Shown here piece after piece: positions 17,124 to 24,185 of a DNA stretch of 34,711 nucleotides; positions within the stretch are counted from its first letter, which is position 1, and every line of letters begins with the position of its first letter. The notes beneath the pieces were generated by a model. That model was not told the DNA's origin. It searched no databases and worked only from the letters and a program-made list of their open reading frames with translations. A program made the position numbers and the translations under genes. This DNA comes from an uncultured Xanthobacter sp. (GTDB lineage Bacteria > Pseudomonadota > Alphaproteobacteria > Rhizobiales > Xanthobacteraceae). The stretch is taken from positions 1 through 34,711 of the forward strand of contig CALMSN010000309.1 in the NCBI GenBank assembly GCA_937872325.1, in the 5' to 3' direction.

Positions 17124-17596
17124 CACAGCTTCTCCACGGCGATCATGTCGGCTTCCGCCCGGCGCAGGCTCATGGCGAAGCCGCGCACCCGGATCTCCAC
17201 CGGGTCGCCCAGGGGGGCGACGCGGGTGATCTCGAAGGTCACGCCCGGCGTCAGCCCCATGGACATCAGCTTCTGGCGGTAATCGAGATTGCCCCTGCCG
17301 AGCCCGACGATGCGGGCCTTGTCGCCCGGCACCAGGGCGGAGATGGTCATCGGCGGCATGGTCGGCTCCAGCGAGATCACGACGATGCGGCGGGCGGTGT
17401 CGGGATCGACCACCAGACGGCCGTCCTCGTTCACCGCCACCAGCACCCCGGTTTCGGGGCTGTGCTGGACCACCTCGATGCGGGCGCCGAGGTGAAGGCC
17501 GAGGTCGCTGAGCCGCTTTTCTTCCGCGCTGCCGCCCTCCAGGGCAAGCACGCGCACGGCTCCGCCGGTCACGTCAAAAAGCTTGAGATGCGCCAT
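17123..17596 (-). CDS. feoA: FeoA with two tandem SH3-like domains
   Basis: A 157-aa cytosolic partner of FeoB. Two FeoA domains are fused: residues about 1-78 (LKLFDVTGG...SDLGLHLGARIEVVQHSPETG...VVDPDTARRIVV) and about 84-157 (MTISALVPGDKARIVGLGRG...LMSMGLTPGVTFEITRVAPLGDPVEIRVRGFAMSLRRAEADMI). The second is the more canonical. The start at 17596 is chosen because homology begins at MAHLKLFDV; an upstream in-frame extension to 17659 would run over the likely -10 region. It is the first gene of the unit, preceded by an FNR-type box and Fur-like boxes. Double FeoA proteins occur in several proteobacteria. Confidence 0.92.
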   Translation of the reverse strand: MAHLKLFDVTGGAVRVLALEGGSAEEKRLSDLGLHLGARIEVVQHSPETGVLVAVNEDGRLVVDPDTARRIVVISLEPTMPPMTISALVPGDKARIVGLGRGNLDYRQKLMSMGLTPGVTFEITRVAPLGDPVEIRVRGFAMSLRRAEADMIAVEKL

Positions 17597-17637
17597 TTTG
17601 GTCTGCGTTCCGTATCGAATCCTTGAGGCGGTTGCGG

Positions 17638-17681
17638 ATATTGAGGCACGCAGCCGCAATACTAGCCTTGATTCAAATCAC
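17638..17681 (-). promoter_or_regulatory. FNR/FixK-type box and putative -10 of the feo promoter
   Basis: Read on the plus strand, TTGAT-TCAA-ATCAC (17668-17681) matches the FNR/FixK/ANR consensus TTGAT-N4-ATCAA at 9 of 10 positions. A -10-like CAATAT/TCAATA (minus strand, 17638-17644) lies about 33 nt downstream of its centre, close to the spacing of class II FNR promoters (site at -41.5). The centre is 78 nt from the feoA start. This predicts activation under low oxygen, when Fe(II) is available. The regulator itself is not in the window. Confidence 0.62.
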
Positions 17682-17765
17682 GCCAAGCAGCCGGGCCGGC
17701 GAACCGGAGTCGCAGGGTCTTCTTTTGAGCGATTTCAAATCAAATACTGTGGATGAATCCCAAGT

Positions 17766-17780
17766 TGAGAATCGTTTGCA
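17766..17780 (-). promoter_or_regulatory. Fur-like box 1 upstream of feoA
   Basis: On the minus strand TGCAAACGATTCTCA matches the Fur 7-1-7 pattern TGATAAT-N-ATTATCA at 11 of 14 positions. It lies about 170 nt upstream of the feoA start. Iron-dependent repression by Fur or a Fur relative is the simple reading. Confidence 0.5.
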
Positions 17781-17867
17781 TTACAAGGGCTTGCCGCTGC
17801 GGCGCGACCCATCGCCCCGCCTGCGCGGATTTGCTCCTCCGGATGGGGAGGGATTGCGTCTAAGGCA

Positions 17868-17882
17868 GGGAAATCGTTTGCA
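17868..17882 (-). promoter_or_regulatory. Fur-like box 2 upstream of feoA
   Basis: The 13-mer AATCGTTTGCATT of box 1 (17770-17782) recurs exactly at 17872-17884, 102 nt away. The Fur match here is weaker (8 of 14). Exact repetition in the control region argues for a shared regulator site. The rest of the 445-nt gap (17597-18041) shows no gene. Confidence 0.38.
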
Positions 17883-18041
17883 TTCAATCGCGTACACCCC
17901 GGAGCCGGCCCGGTGGGCGGCGCGGGTCGGGGCGGCTCTGCGCGGGGTTGGCCGCAGGATTGCGGCGCACGCATGGGTCCACGTCGCCGGCGCGGCGGCA
18001 GGGGCGCGCATCCGGTGGGCACGCGCCGCCCGGCGGTGCTC

Positions 18042-19001
18042 TCAGTTCGGAATCCCGTTGATGATGAAGAGCGTGCTCAGGAACTGGTCCGGCGGGAAGG
18101 TGCCGAACGAGCGGGCATAGATCTCGCGGATCCGCTCGGTGCGATAAAGGTCGGCGAGGGTGGTGTCGACCAGCAGGCGGAAGGCCTGGTCGCCCCGCGG
18201 CAGGCCCAGCGCATAGGTCTCGAAGGTGAAGTACTGGTCGGTCAGCGCGAGACGCTTGGTATAGCCGCCATTGGCGATGAGATAGCTGAGGATGCCGCGG
18301 TCGCCGAAATAGGCATCGAGCCGGCCGTCCATCAGCATCCGCAGGCCCTCCGGGTGGTCGTTCACCGCCACCACGTTGGCATTGATGCGCATCTGGCCGA
18401 TGGTGCTGCGCAGGGTCTCCTCGGTGGTGGTGCTCTTCAGCACGCCCACCTTGCGCCCGGCCAGATCCTCGATGCCCTTCACCGGCTTGCCGGCGGTCAC
18501 CACGCTGGCGCCGTCGATGAAGGTGGGCAGGGAGAAGTCCATCATCGCGCGGCGCGACATGGTCATGGAGGTCGGCTCGCACAGGATGTCGATGCGGCCG
18601 TCGCGCACCGCCTCGAAGCGATCCTCGGCGGTGACCTTCACGTACTCATAATTCAGCTTCGGCAGGTTCAGCGTGCGCTTGAGGCTCGCCCCGACCTCGC
18701 GGCAGAGATCGACGATGTAGCCCGAGGGCTGCCCGTTGCTCGAGGCATAGGAGTAGGGCGGAGCGAATTGGCGGTAGCCGATGCGCAGGGTCTGGGTCTC
18801 CTTGACCCGGTCGAGGGTCTGGGCCCCGGCCTGCGCCGTGCCCAGCAGCATAAAGGACAGCAGGGCGATGCCCACCCCGCGCCGCGGCGCCGCGCGGGCG
18901 GCCAGCCAGCCGAGTGCGCGGTGCCAGAGGTGATGCCAGGAGGCGTTCGCCGGGGTCTGCTCCCGTTTTCCGTGCCCGGACCCCAGCCATGTGAACGCCA
19001 T
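18042..19001 (-). CDS. Amino-acid-type ABC substrate-binding protein (SBP family 3)
   Basis: A secreted periplasmic binding protein, 319 aa. A long basic N-region leads to a hydrophobic stretch (residues 42-55) and a cleavage site near AQAGA (60). The mature protein begins VKETQTLRIGYRQFAPPYSY and continues with GYIVDLCREVG, RFEAVRDGRIDILCEPTSMTMSRR (the family's glutamate/aspartate-binding pattern), VGVLKSTTTEETLR and DAYFGDRGILSYLIA. ATG 19001 has a strong GGGGGAAGG upstream; earlier in-frame starts are rejected. No permease or ATPase for this class is adjacent, so it is an orphan, perhaps serving a transporter elsewhere. It is divergent from the NitT/TauT-type importer. The ligand (glutamate, aspartate or related) is inferred. 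Confidence 0.88.
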   Translation of the reverse strand: MAFTWLGSGHGKREQTPANASWHHLWHRALGWLAARAAPRRGVGIALLSFMLLGTAQAGAQTLDRVKETQTLRIGYRQFAPPYSYASSNGQPSGYIVDLCREVGASLKRTLNLPKLNYEYVKVTAEDRFEAVRDGRIDILCEPTSMTMSRRAMMDFSLPTFIDGASVVTAGKPVKGIEDLAGRKVGVLKSTTTEETLRSTIGQMRINANVVAVNDHPEGLRMLMDGRLDAYFGDRGILSYLIANGGYTKRLALTDQYFTFETYALGLPRGDQAFRLLVDTTLADLYRTERIREIYARSFGTFPPDQFLSTLFIINGIPN

Positions 19002-19135
19002 GCCTTCCCCCTCGTCGTCCGCTCGCCGCGCGCACGGTTGCACGGCATGCTGCCATTGCGCCGCGGCCGTTGCAAAGCCGGACCGTGCTGCAGCCGCAGG
19101 TGGTGCGCGCCGTGGTCGCACGGCCTCCCGCGAAG

Positions 19136-19156
19136 TTATATTCACTGGTATATAAT
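19136..19156 (+). promoter_or_regulatory. Palindromic operator overlapping a TATAAT -10
   Basis: Perfect arms TTATAT (19136-19141) and ATATAA (19150-19155) flank an 8-nt centre TCACTGGT, and the right arm overlaps a consensus -10 TATAAT (19151-19156), 43 nt upstream of the importer's first gene. No good -35 is visible at 17 nt. The arrangement suggests a repressor or activator site. It is in the 197-nt region shared with the divergent binding-protein gene. Confidence 0.5.
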
Positions 19157-19198
19157 TCGACGGTTTCAGCGTGCTGCGTTTTCACACCGGAGATTTGC

Positions 19199-20215
19199 AT
19201 GTCCTCATTGCTCACCCGCCGGCGGATGCTCGGCGGCCTGGCGTTGTCCGGATTCGGCGCGGCACTTGGCGCAGGCGCGGCCGAATGGCCGGTCGGCAGC
19301 GCGTTCGCCCGTCCGATGCAGGGGCTGGAGATCCTGCTGGCGCCCAACGCCTCCAGCATCGTGTTGCTGCGGCTGATGCAAGGCGAGGCGTTCGCCGCCG
19401 CCGCGCCGGGGGCGAGCGCGCGGATCTGGCGCGATACCGACGATCTGCGCGCCGCCATCATCTCCGGCCGCACCCGTCTCTTCACCACCCCCACCCATGT
19501 GCCGGCGAACCTCGCCAACCGCGGCCTGCCGCTGAAGCTCCTGGCCATCCTTTCCATGGGCCATCTCTCGGTGGTGACGGCGGACGAGGGCATCGCCACC
19601 CTGCACGATCTCGCCGGCAAGGAGGTGCTGGGCTTCTTCCGCAACGACATGCCGGATCTCGTCTTCCGCTCCATCGCCCGCGGCGCCGGGATGGATCCGG
19701 AGAAGGACATCCGGCTCACCTACGTGCAGACGCCCATGGAGGCGGCGCAGATGATGGCCTCCGGCCGTGCCGCCACCGCCGTGCTGTCCGAGCCGCCGGC
19801 CGCCATGGCCATCATGATGGCGGCGAAGGACGGGCGGAAGCTGCGCCGCGCCATCGACCTGCAGGCGGCATGGCGGGCCCAGCACAACGGCCTCGGCCTG
19901 CCCATGGCGGGCATCGCGGTGCATGAGAGCCTGATCGAGGAGAGCCCCGAGATCATGGCCGTGCTGCGCACGGGCCTCGCCCCGGCCCGCGACTGGGTCC
20001 TCCAGGACCGTCCCGCCGCGGCCGATCTGGCGCAGGCGAAGATGGAGATCCGGGCTCCGGCCTTCCTCGCCGCCCTCGATCACTTCAACGTGGTCGCCGA
20101 AAGCGCCCGCAGCCTGAAGCCGGGCCTCGTCGCGTTCTACGAGGCCATTCTCGCCCTCCAGCCCGAGGCCCTGGCCGGGCGGCTGCCGGCCGACGGGTTC
20201 TATCTCGATCTGTGA
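19199..20215 (+). CDS. ABC importer substrate-binding protein, NitT/TauT (NMT1/THI5-like) type
   Basis: A periplasmic binding protein, 338 aa. The N-terminus has a twin-arginine-like signal TRRRMLGGLALSGFGAALGAGAA. The mature part has the family pattern: LEILLAPNASSIVLLRL, the glycine/arginine turn DLRAAIISGRTRLFTTPTHVPANLANRGLPLKLLAI, LHDLAGKEVLGFFRND and AAQMMASGRAATAVLSEPPAAMAI. ATG 19199 has CGGAG at a good distance. The permease and ATPase genes follow on the same strand, so this is the ligand-binding part of one importer. Relatives carry nitrate, sulfonates, taurine, thiamine precursors or tetrapyrrole-like compounds; the ligand here cannot be told. Confidence 0.87.
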   Translation: MSSLLTRRRMLGGLALSGFGAALGAGAAEWPVGSAFARPMQGLEILLAPNASSIVLLRLMQGEAFAAAAPGASARIWRDTDDLRAAIISGRTRLFTTPTHVPANLANRGLPLKLLAILSMGHLSVVTADEGIATLHDLAGKEVLGFFRNDMPDLVFRSIARGAGMDPEKDIRLTYVQTPMEAAQMMASGRAATAVLSEPPAAMAIMMAAKDGRKLRRAIDLQAAWRAQHNGLGLPMAGIAVHESLIEESPEIMAVLRTGLAPARDWVLQDRPAAADLAQAKMEIRAPAFLAALDHFNVVAESARSLKPGLVAFYEAILALQPEALAGRLPADGFYLDL

Positions 20216-20354
20216 GCGCGCTTTTGGAAGCCGCCGCAATCGGAGCCAAGGGATTGCCGTGTGTCGCACTGGCGGCATGGCCAGGCGTGTCCCGGCCATC
20301 GACGCCGGGCGCGTTTCCCACGTTCGTCAAGCGCGTCCCGGCCCCGCCGCACGA

Positions 20355-20377
20355 ATGCCCGGCACAGGGCCGGGCAT
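20355..20377. repeat. Dispersed palindrome ATGCCCGGC/GCCGGGCAT
   Basis: Arms 20355-20363 and 20369-20377 with a 5-nt loop form the palindrome often scattered in intergenic DNA of rhizobia-like genomes. A second, looser one (ATGGCC/GGCCAT) lies near 20277-20300. They fill the 240-nt gap between the binding-protein and permease genes, so distal expression may depend on read-through. I see no gene there. Confidence 0.6.
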
Positions 20378-20455
20378 GACGGCTTTCCGGCTGTGCCGAG
20401 ATGCGAACCCGGCGCTCCAAAAGGATTGCAATACCGGTGGCGCCGCGAGCCTGGC

Positions 20456-21394
20456 ATGACCGCGAATGGGATGATGGACCCCATGATGAACCGGACGACG
20501 AACCTGCCGGGTCCGGGTGATGGGGCGCCGCAAGACATCTCCATGGGCGGTCTCGCGGCCGGCGGCACCGCGCGCGGCGTGCCGGAGCACGGCGCTACCG
20601 GCTGCCCCGCCGCGACCCGGGCCGGCCGCCCGGCGGGAGATGCTCTGGGGCGTTGGCAGGGGGGCGCATGGGGCGCGCTCGGGCTCGTCCTCCTCCTCGG
20701 GCTGTGGCAGTGGGGGGCGCTGGCACTGGGGCCCTTCGTGCTGCCCACGGTGCCGCAGACCGTGGTGGCGATCATCGATCTGTTCGCCGCCGGGCAGGCG
20801 GTTCCCGAGCTGATGACCACCGCCGGCCACGCCGTCGGCGGCTTCCTCGCCGGTGCCGTCGCCGGCGTGCTGCTGGGGCTCGCGGGCGGGCTCGTGCTGC
20901 CGCTCGGGGCGATGACGACGCCGGTGCTGATCGCCATCCTCGGCACCCCGCCCATCGCCTGGGTGGTGCTGGCCCTGCTGTGGTTCGGCCCGGGCGGGGC
21001 GACCCCCACCTTCACGGTGGCGATCACCGCCGCACCCATCGTCTTCCTCGCCGCCCTGCAGGGCGTGCGCAGTCGCGATCCGCGCCTCGCCGAGATGGCC
21101 CGGATCTACCGGGCGCCGCCGCTGCAGCGGCTGACCGACCTCCTCCTGCCCGAGCTGGCGGACCATCTGGTGCCGGCCTTCGCCACCGCGCTGGCCTTCG
21201 CCTTCAAGGTGGCGGTGATGGCGGAGGTGCTCAGCGGCGCCTCCGGGGTGGGCGGCGGCATCGCCCGCGCCCGCGCCCATATCGATCTTGCCCAGACCAT
21301 GGCCTGGATCGTGCTCGTGGTGCTGTTCCTGCTCGCCGCCGATGCAGTGCTGCTGGCCCCGCTGCGCCGCTGGCTCCGGGCGCGGGGAGGGTAG
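20456..21394 (+). CDS. ABC importer permease, NitT/TauT type
   Basis: Inner-membrane permease, 312 aa from ATG 20456. A predicted cytosolic N-terminus of about 70 residues, Gly/Ala-rich and poorly conserved in type, precedes the first helix (WGALGLVLLLGLWQWGAL). The BPD_transp_1 core follows, with the coupling EAA loop EMARIYRAPPLQRLTDLLLPELADHLVPAF, then AFKVAVMAEVLSGASGVGGGIARAR. ATGs at 20471, 20474, 20483 and 20486 are equally plausible starts because no strong ribosome binding site marks one. The stop is one base before the GTG of the ATPase gene, so the two are translationally coupled. Confidence 0.87.
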   Translation: MTANGMMDPMMNRTTNLPGPGDGAPQDISMGGLAAGGTARGVPEHGATGCPAATRAGRPAGDALGRWQGGAWGALGLVLLLGLWQWGALALGPFVLPTVPQTVVAIIDLFAAGQAVPELMTTAGHAVGGFLAGAVAGVLLGLAGGLVLPLGAMTTPVLIAILGTPPIAWVVLALLWFGPGGATPTFTVAITAAPIVFLAALQGVRSRDPRLAEMARIYRAPPLQRLTDLLLPELADHLVPAFATALAFAFKVAVMAEVLSGASGVGGGIARARAHIDLAQTMAWIVLVVLFLLAADAVLLAPLRRWLRARGG

Positions 21395-21395
21395 G

Positions 21396-22148
21396 GTGCT
21401 GCGGCTTGGCGACGTGCGCCTCGACTTCGCCGATGGGCCGGTGCTTGCCGGCATCGACCTTGCGGTGAGGCCAGGGGAACTGGTGGTGCTGCTCGGTCGC
21501 TCCGGCTGCGGCAAGACCACGCTGCTGCGCCTCGCGGCCGGGGTGCTGGCCCCCACCGGCGGGCAGGTGGAGAACGCCTTCCGCGATGCCGCCATGGTGT
21601 TCCAGGAGCCGCGCCTGCTGCCCTGGGCGGATGCGCGTGACAATGCCGCCTTCGGCTTCAAGGCCCGCGGCCTGCCCGCCGCCGCCCGGCGGGCGATGGC
21701 GGAGGAGATCCTGATTCGCCTGGGGTTCGGCCCGGGCGACCTTCACAAGCGCCCGCCCGCCCTCTCCGGCGGCATGCAGCAGCGGGTGGCGATCGCCCGG
21801 GCGCTGGCGCTGGCCCCCGACCTGGTGCTGATGGACGAGCCCTTCGCGGCTCTGGACGTCGGGCTCCGCGCCGAGCTGCAGCGAATCGTGCGGGCCGAGG
21901 TGGAGCGGGCCGGCATGGCAGCGCTGTTCGTCACCCACGACATCACCGAGGCGGTGCGCCTCGCCGACCGGATCGTGGTGCTCTCGCCCCGGCCGGCGCG
22001 GGTGGTGGCGCAGATCGAGCAGCGCCCTGCCACCGCTCCGGATGCGGTCTACGCCGCGGCGGCGGAGCTGCTGCGCCGGCCGGAGGTGGCAGACGCCCTC
22101 GCCCCGCCCGAGGCCACCGTGGCAGGGGCAGGCCGGGTCGCCGGCTGA
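21396..22148 (+). CDS. ABC importer ATPase, NitT/TauT (SsuB/TauB-like) type
   Basis: Cytosolic ATPase driving the importer, 250 aa. Walker A is GRSGCGKTT, the Q-loop FQEPRLLPW, the signature LSGGMQQR, Walker B LVLMDEPFAALD and the H-loop VTHDITEA. The GTG at 21396 is preferred because a strong GGGGAGGGTAGG precedes it and MLRLGDVRLDF aligns with family starts. It is the last gene of the binding-protein/permease/ATPase set and ends before the repeat region. Confidence 0.93.
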   Translation: MLRLGDVRLDFADGPVLAGIDLAVRPGELVVLLGRSGCGKTTLLRLAAGVLAPTGGQVENAFRDAAMVFQEPRLLPWADARDNAAFGFKARGLPAAARRAMAEEILIRLGFGPGDLHKRPPALSGGMQQRVAIARALALAPDLVLMDEPFAALDVGLRAELQRIVRAEVERAGMAALFVTHDITEAVRLADRIVVLSPRPARVVAQIEQRPATAPDAVYAAAAELLRRPEVADALAPPEATVAGAGRVAG

Positions 22149-22382
22149 CGCGGATCCTTGCCGGGGTCGCCGGCTTGGGCTGTCACCCCAAGCTGCGCCG
22201 ATCACGCGCCGCGGTCCCCAGGTCATCCACTCCGTGCGGAAGCCGCCGGACGGCGCAGGGATGCGCCCTGTGCGGCGTTGAGGCGAGGCCAGACGCGCCG
22301 GCGCGGGTCTGGCCTCGCGTGCCCGCCGCGGTCCGCCCGCGACGCTCCTGCGCCTTGGTCGCGGGTCCGCTTGAACTCGGGT

Positions 22383-23140
22383 TTCGGTTTCCAGGCAGGG
22401 TGAAGCTCTCTCCCGCCTCCTGCGGAGGGGCAGGGAGGGGGAAAGCTCCGCCCAAGTGTCCCGTCGGTGGGACAGGCGGCGGCTCCCGCCCCGGCCCCCG
22501 AGCGGGGGACGGAGCGACGATCCGAATACGCCCTTGGGTGATTCCACGTCGTGGCGCATGTGGGCAGCGGATCCGTTTCGAAATCAAATTCGCGGCCGGG
22601 ACCGCTGTGGACCCTCTCCCGCTTGTTGGGGAGAGCAGGGAGGGGGAAAGCCTCTCCACATCCCCCATGGCCGGGGGGCTCGACGAGGGCTCCGTCTGGA
22701 ATCGTCCACGTCGTGACCCATGTGGCCAGCGGATCCGTTTCGAAATCGGATTCGCAGCCGGGATCGCTATGGAACCCTCTCCCGCTTGCGGGGGAGGGCA
22801 GGGAGGGGGAATGCCTCTCTGCATCCACCATGGCCAGGGGCTGGACGAGGGCTCCGTCTGGAATCGTCCACGTCGTGACCCATGTGGCCAGCGGATCCGT
22901 TTCGAAATCGGATTCGCCGCCGGGATCGCTGTGGACCCCTTTCCCGCTTTCTAGGAAGGGCAGGGAGGAGGAAAGCCTCCCCCATGGCTCGGGCGCTGGA
23001 AGAGGGCTCCATCTGGAATTGCCCACGTCGTGGCGCATGTGGGCCGCGGATCCCTGTCCGAATCGGATGCGGAGCCGGAACCGCCGTGGACCCCTCTCCC
23101 GGTTGCGAGGAAGGGCAGGGAGGGGGGAAGCCCCGTCGGC
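22383..23140. repeat. Imperfect tandem repeat array, period about 162 bp
   Basis: Units begin with CACGTCGTG at 22545, 22707, 22869 and 23024 (spacings 162, 162 and 155); a more diverged unit precedes them from about 22383. Each holds a GCGGATCCGTTTCGAAATC-type block and a CCCTCTCCCGC...GGGAGGG hairpin with a G-rich tail, the same REP-like core found at 2638 and 31388. The first 57 nt of the 22707 and 22869 units differ at one position. No gene is supported in 22149-23358: a long frame through the units stays open because 162 is divisible by three, and it runs across both tRNA genes. Confidence 0.85.
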
Positions 23141-23358
23141 TGGAAGAGGGGCGCCATCTCGCCCCCCGCCCGACGCCGCCCGCCCCTCCCTGCAAGCGGG
23201 AGACGGCGTTCGGCCAGGGGGTGCGGTTCAAACTGACCCGCACCCGTGCGCCTTGAGCGGTTTACCTCGGGTCCGCCGCGACCTATACCAGCGCCGGACG
23301 CGCGATGGGCGGCAAGGCGGTCAATGCACCGGATTGCTCCGGCCCCTCCCGATGGCGC

Positions 23359-23434
23359 GGGCGGTTAGCTCAGTTGGTAGAGCATCTCGTTTACACCGAG
23401 AGGGTCGGCGGTTCGAGCCCGTCACCGCCCACCA
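23359..23434 (+). tRNA. tRNA-Val (anticodon UAC)
   Basis: Full cloverleaf of 76 nt with encoded CCA. The acceptor stem is GGGCGGT/ACCGCCC, the D arm GCTCAGTTGGTAGAGC, and the anticodon stem TCTCG/CGAGA with loop TTTACAC gives anticodon UAC. The T arm is GGCGG-TTCGAGC-CCGTC. Confidence 0.96.
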
Positions 23435-23564
23435 TTCCAGCGGCCGCCGATGGTCCCTCTCTTCGTTATCCACTGGAAAATGTCCCCACCCTTGCTTGAC
23501 TTGCGCCGGGGGCTGCCTTACCACGCCGCTCTCTTCTACGGCGACGCGACACGCGGTGCCGTTT

Positions 23565-23641
<77 letters not shown>

Positions 23642-23710
23642 TCCCCATCCGGGATTGGCGTTCTTGTTTCCGCTGATCCGGCGGTCTTCGCTTCAAATCC
23701 TGGCCGGCCG

Positions 23711-23935
23711 ATGAGCCTCGTTCACAACGAGCAGACCAAGCTGACCGCCAACGCCCTGGACCGGGCCTCCACCGCCTGCCTGACCGTGGGCGTGCTGGGG
23801 CCGGGCGCCGCCGCCCTCTATGGCCTGGGCACTGCCGCCGGGGCGGCCTGGATCGCGCTGGGGGCCGTGCTTTGGCTTGCCGCGGCGGCGATGTTACACT
23901 CCATGGCCCGGAGAACCCTCAGGAGCCTGCCGTGA
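23711..23935 (+). CDS. Small membrane protein, two helices
   Basis: A 74-aa protein with a polar N-terminus (MSLVHNEQTKLTANALDRAST) and two hydrophobic segments, about residues 22-42 and 45-62, ending in an Arg-rich tail. Its stop overlaps the GTG start of the next tiny gene by 4 nt, the mark of a coupled pair. It begins 69 nt after tRNA-Asp. I do not recognise the family. No function is proposed. Confidence 0.65.
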   Translation: MSLVHNEQTKLTANALDRASTACLTVGVLGPGAAALYGLGTAAGAAWIALGAVLWLAAAAMLHSMARRTLRSLP

Positions 23936-24048
23936 ACGCGCTTTGGATCTTCGCCTATGTGGTGCTTCCCCTCGTCGTGGTGGCGATGGGATACGGCGCC
24001 ATGCGGCTCAACGAGCGCGCGCTGCATCATCCGCACCCCGGCGAGTGA
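23932..24048 (+). CDS. Tiny single-helix membrane protein
   Basis: A 38-aa frame, GTG start at 23932, overlapping the previous stop (GTGA) with AGGAG six nt upstream. The sequence is one hydrophobic helix (LWIFAYVVLPLVVVAMGYGAM) followed by a charged, His-containing tail (RLNERALHHPHPGE). It probably forms a complex with the 74-aa protein. It is not CydX-like in pattern. Unrecognised. Confidence 0.55.
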   Translation: MNALWIFAYVVLPLVVVAMGYGAMRLNERALHHPHPGE

Positions 24049-24185
24049 CGGATCCGCGCCGATGGCTGAGGCCAGCCATCGCGCCGCCTGGTCAGATGGA
24101 CTTTCAGTTGCATTCCCGCGGAGCGACGTACCATCATGAGGTCGCTCCGGTGAATCTCCGCCGGCGTCCTCACCACCGGGCCCCC

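Noticed and set aside
10200..17596. Magnetosome gene island
   Set aside because: No mam or mms genes are recognisable; the likeness is limited to Gly-rich small membrane proteins and iron transport.
17731..17741. GATTTCAAATC palindrome as a second FNR box
   Set aside because: The half-sites are one base too far apart for FNR (5 nt between GAT and ATC), and the outer bases do not match.
18042..22148. A single operon joining the binding protein at 18042 with the NitT/TauT-type importer
   Set aside because: They are on opposite strands and belong to different binding-protein families.
22383..23140. Possible CRISPR array
   Set aside because: Units are about 162 bp and vary along their length, with no short constant repeat alternating with unique spacers, and no cas genes are nearby.
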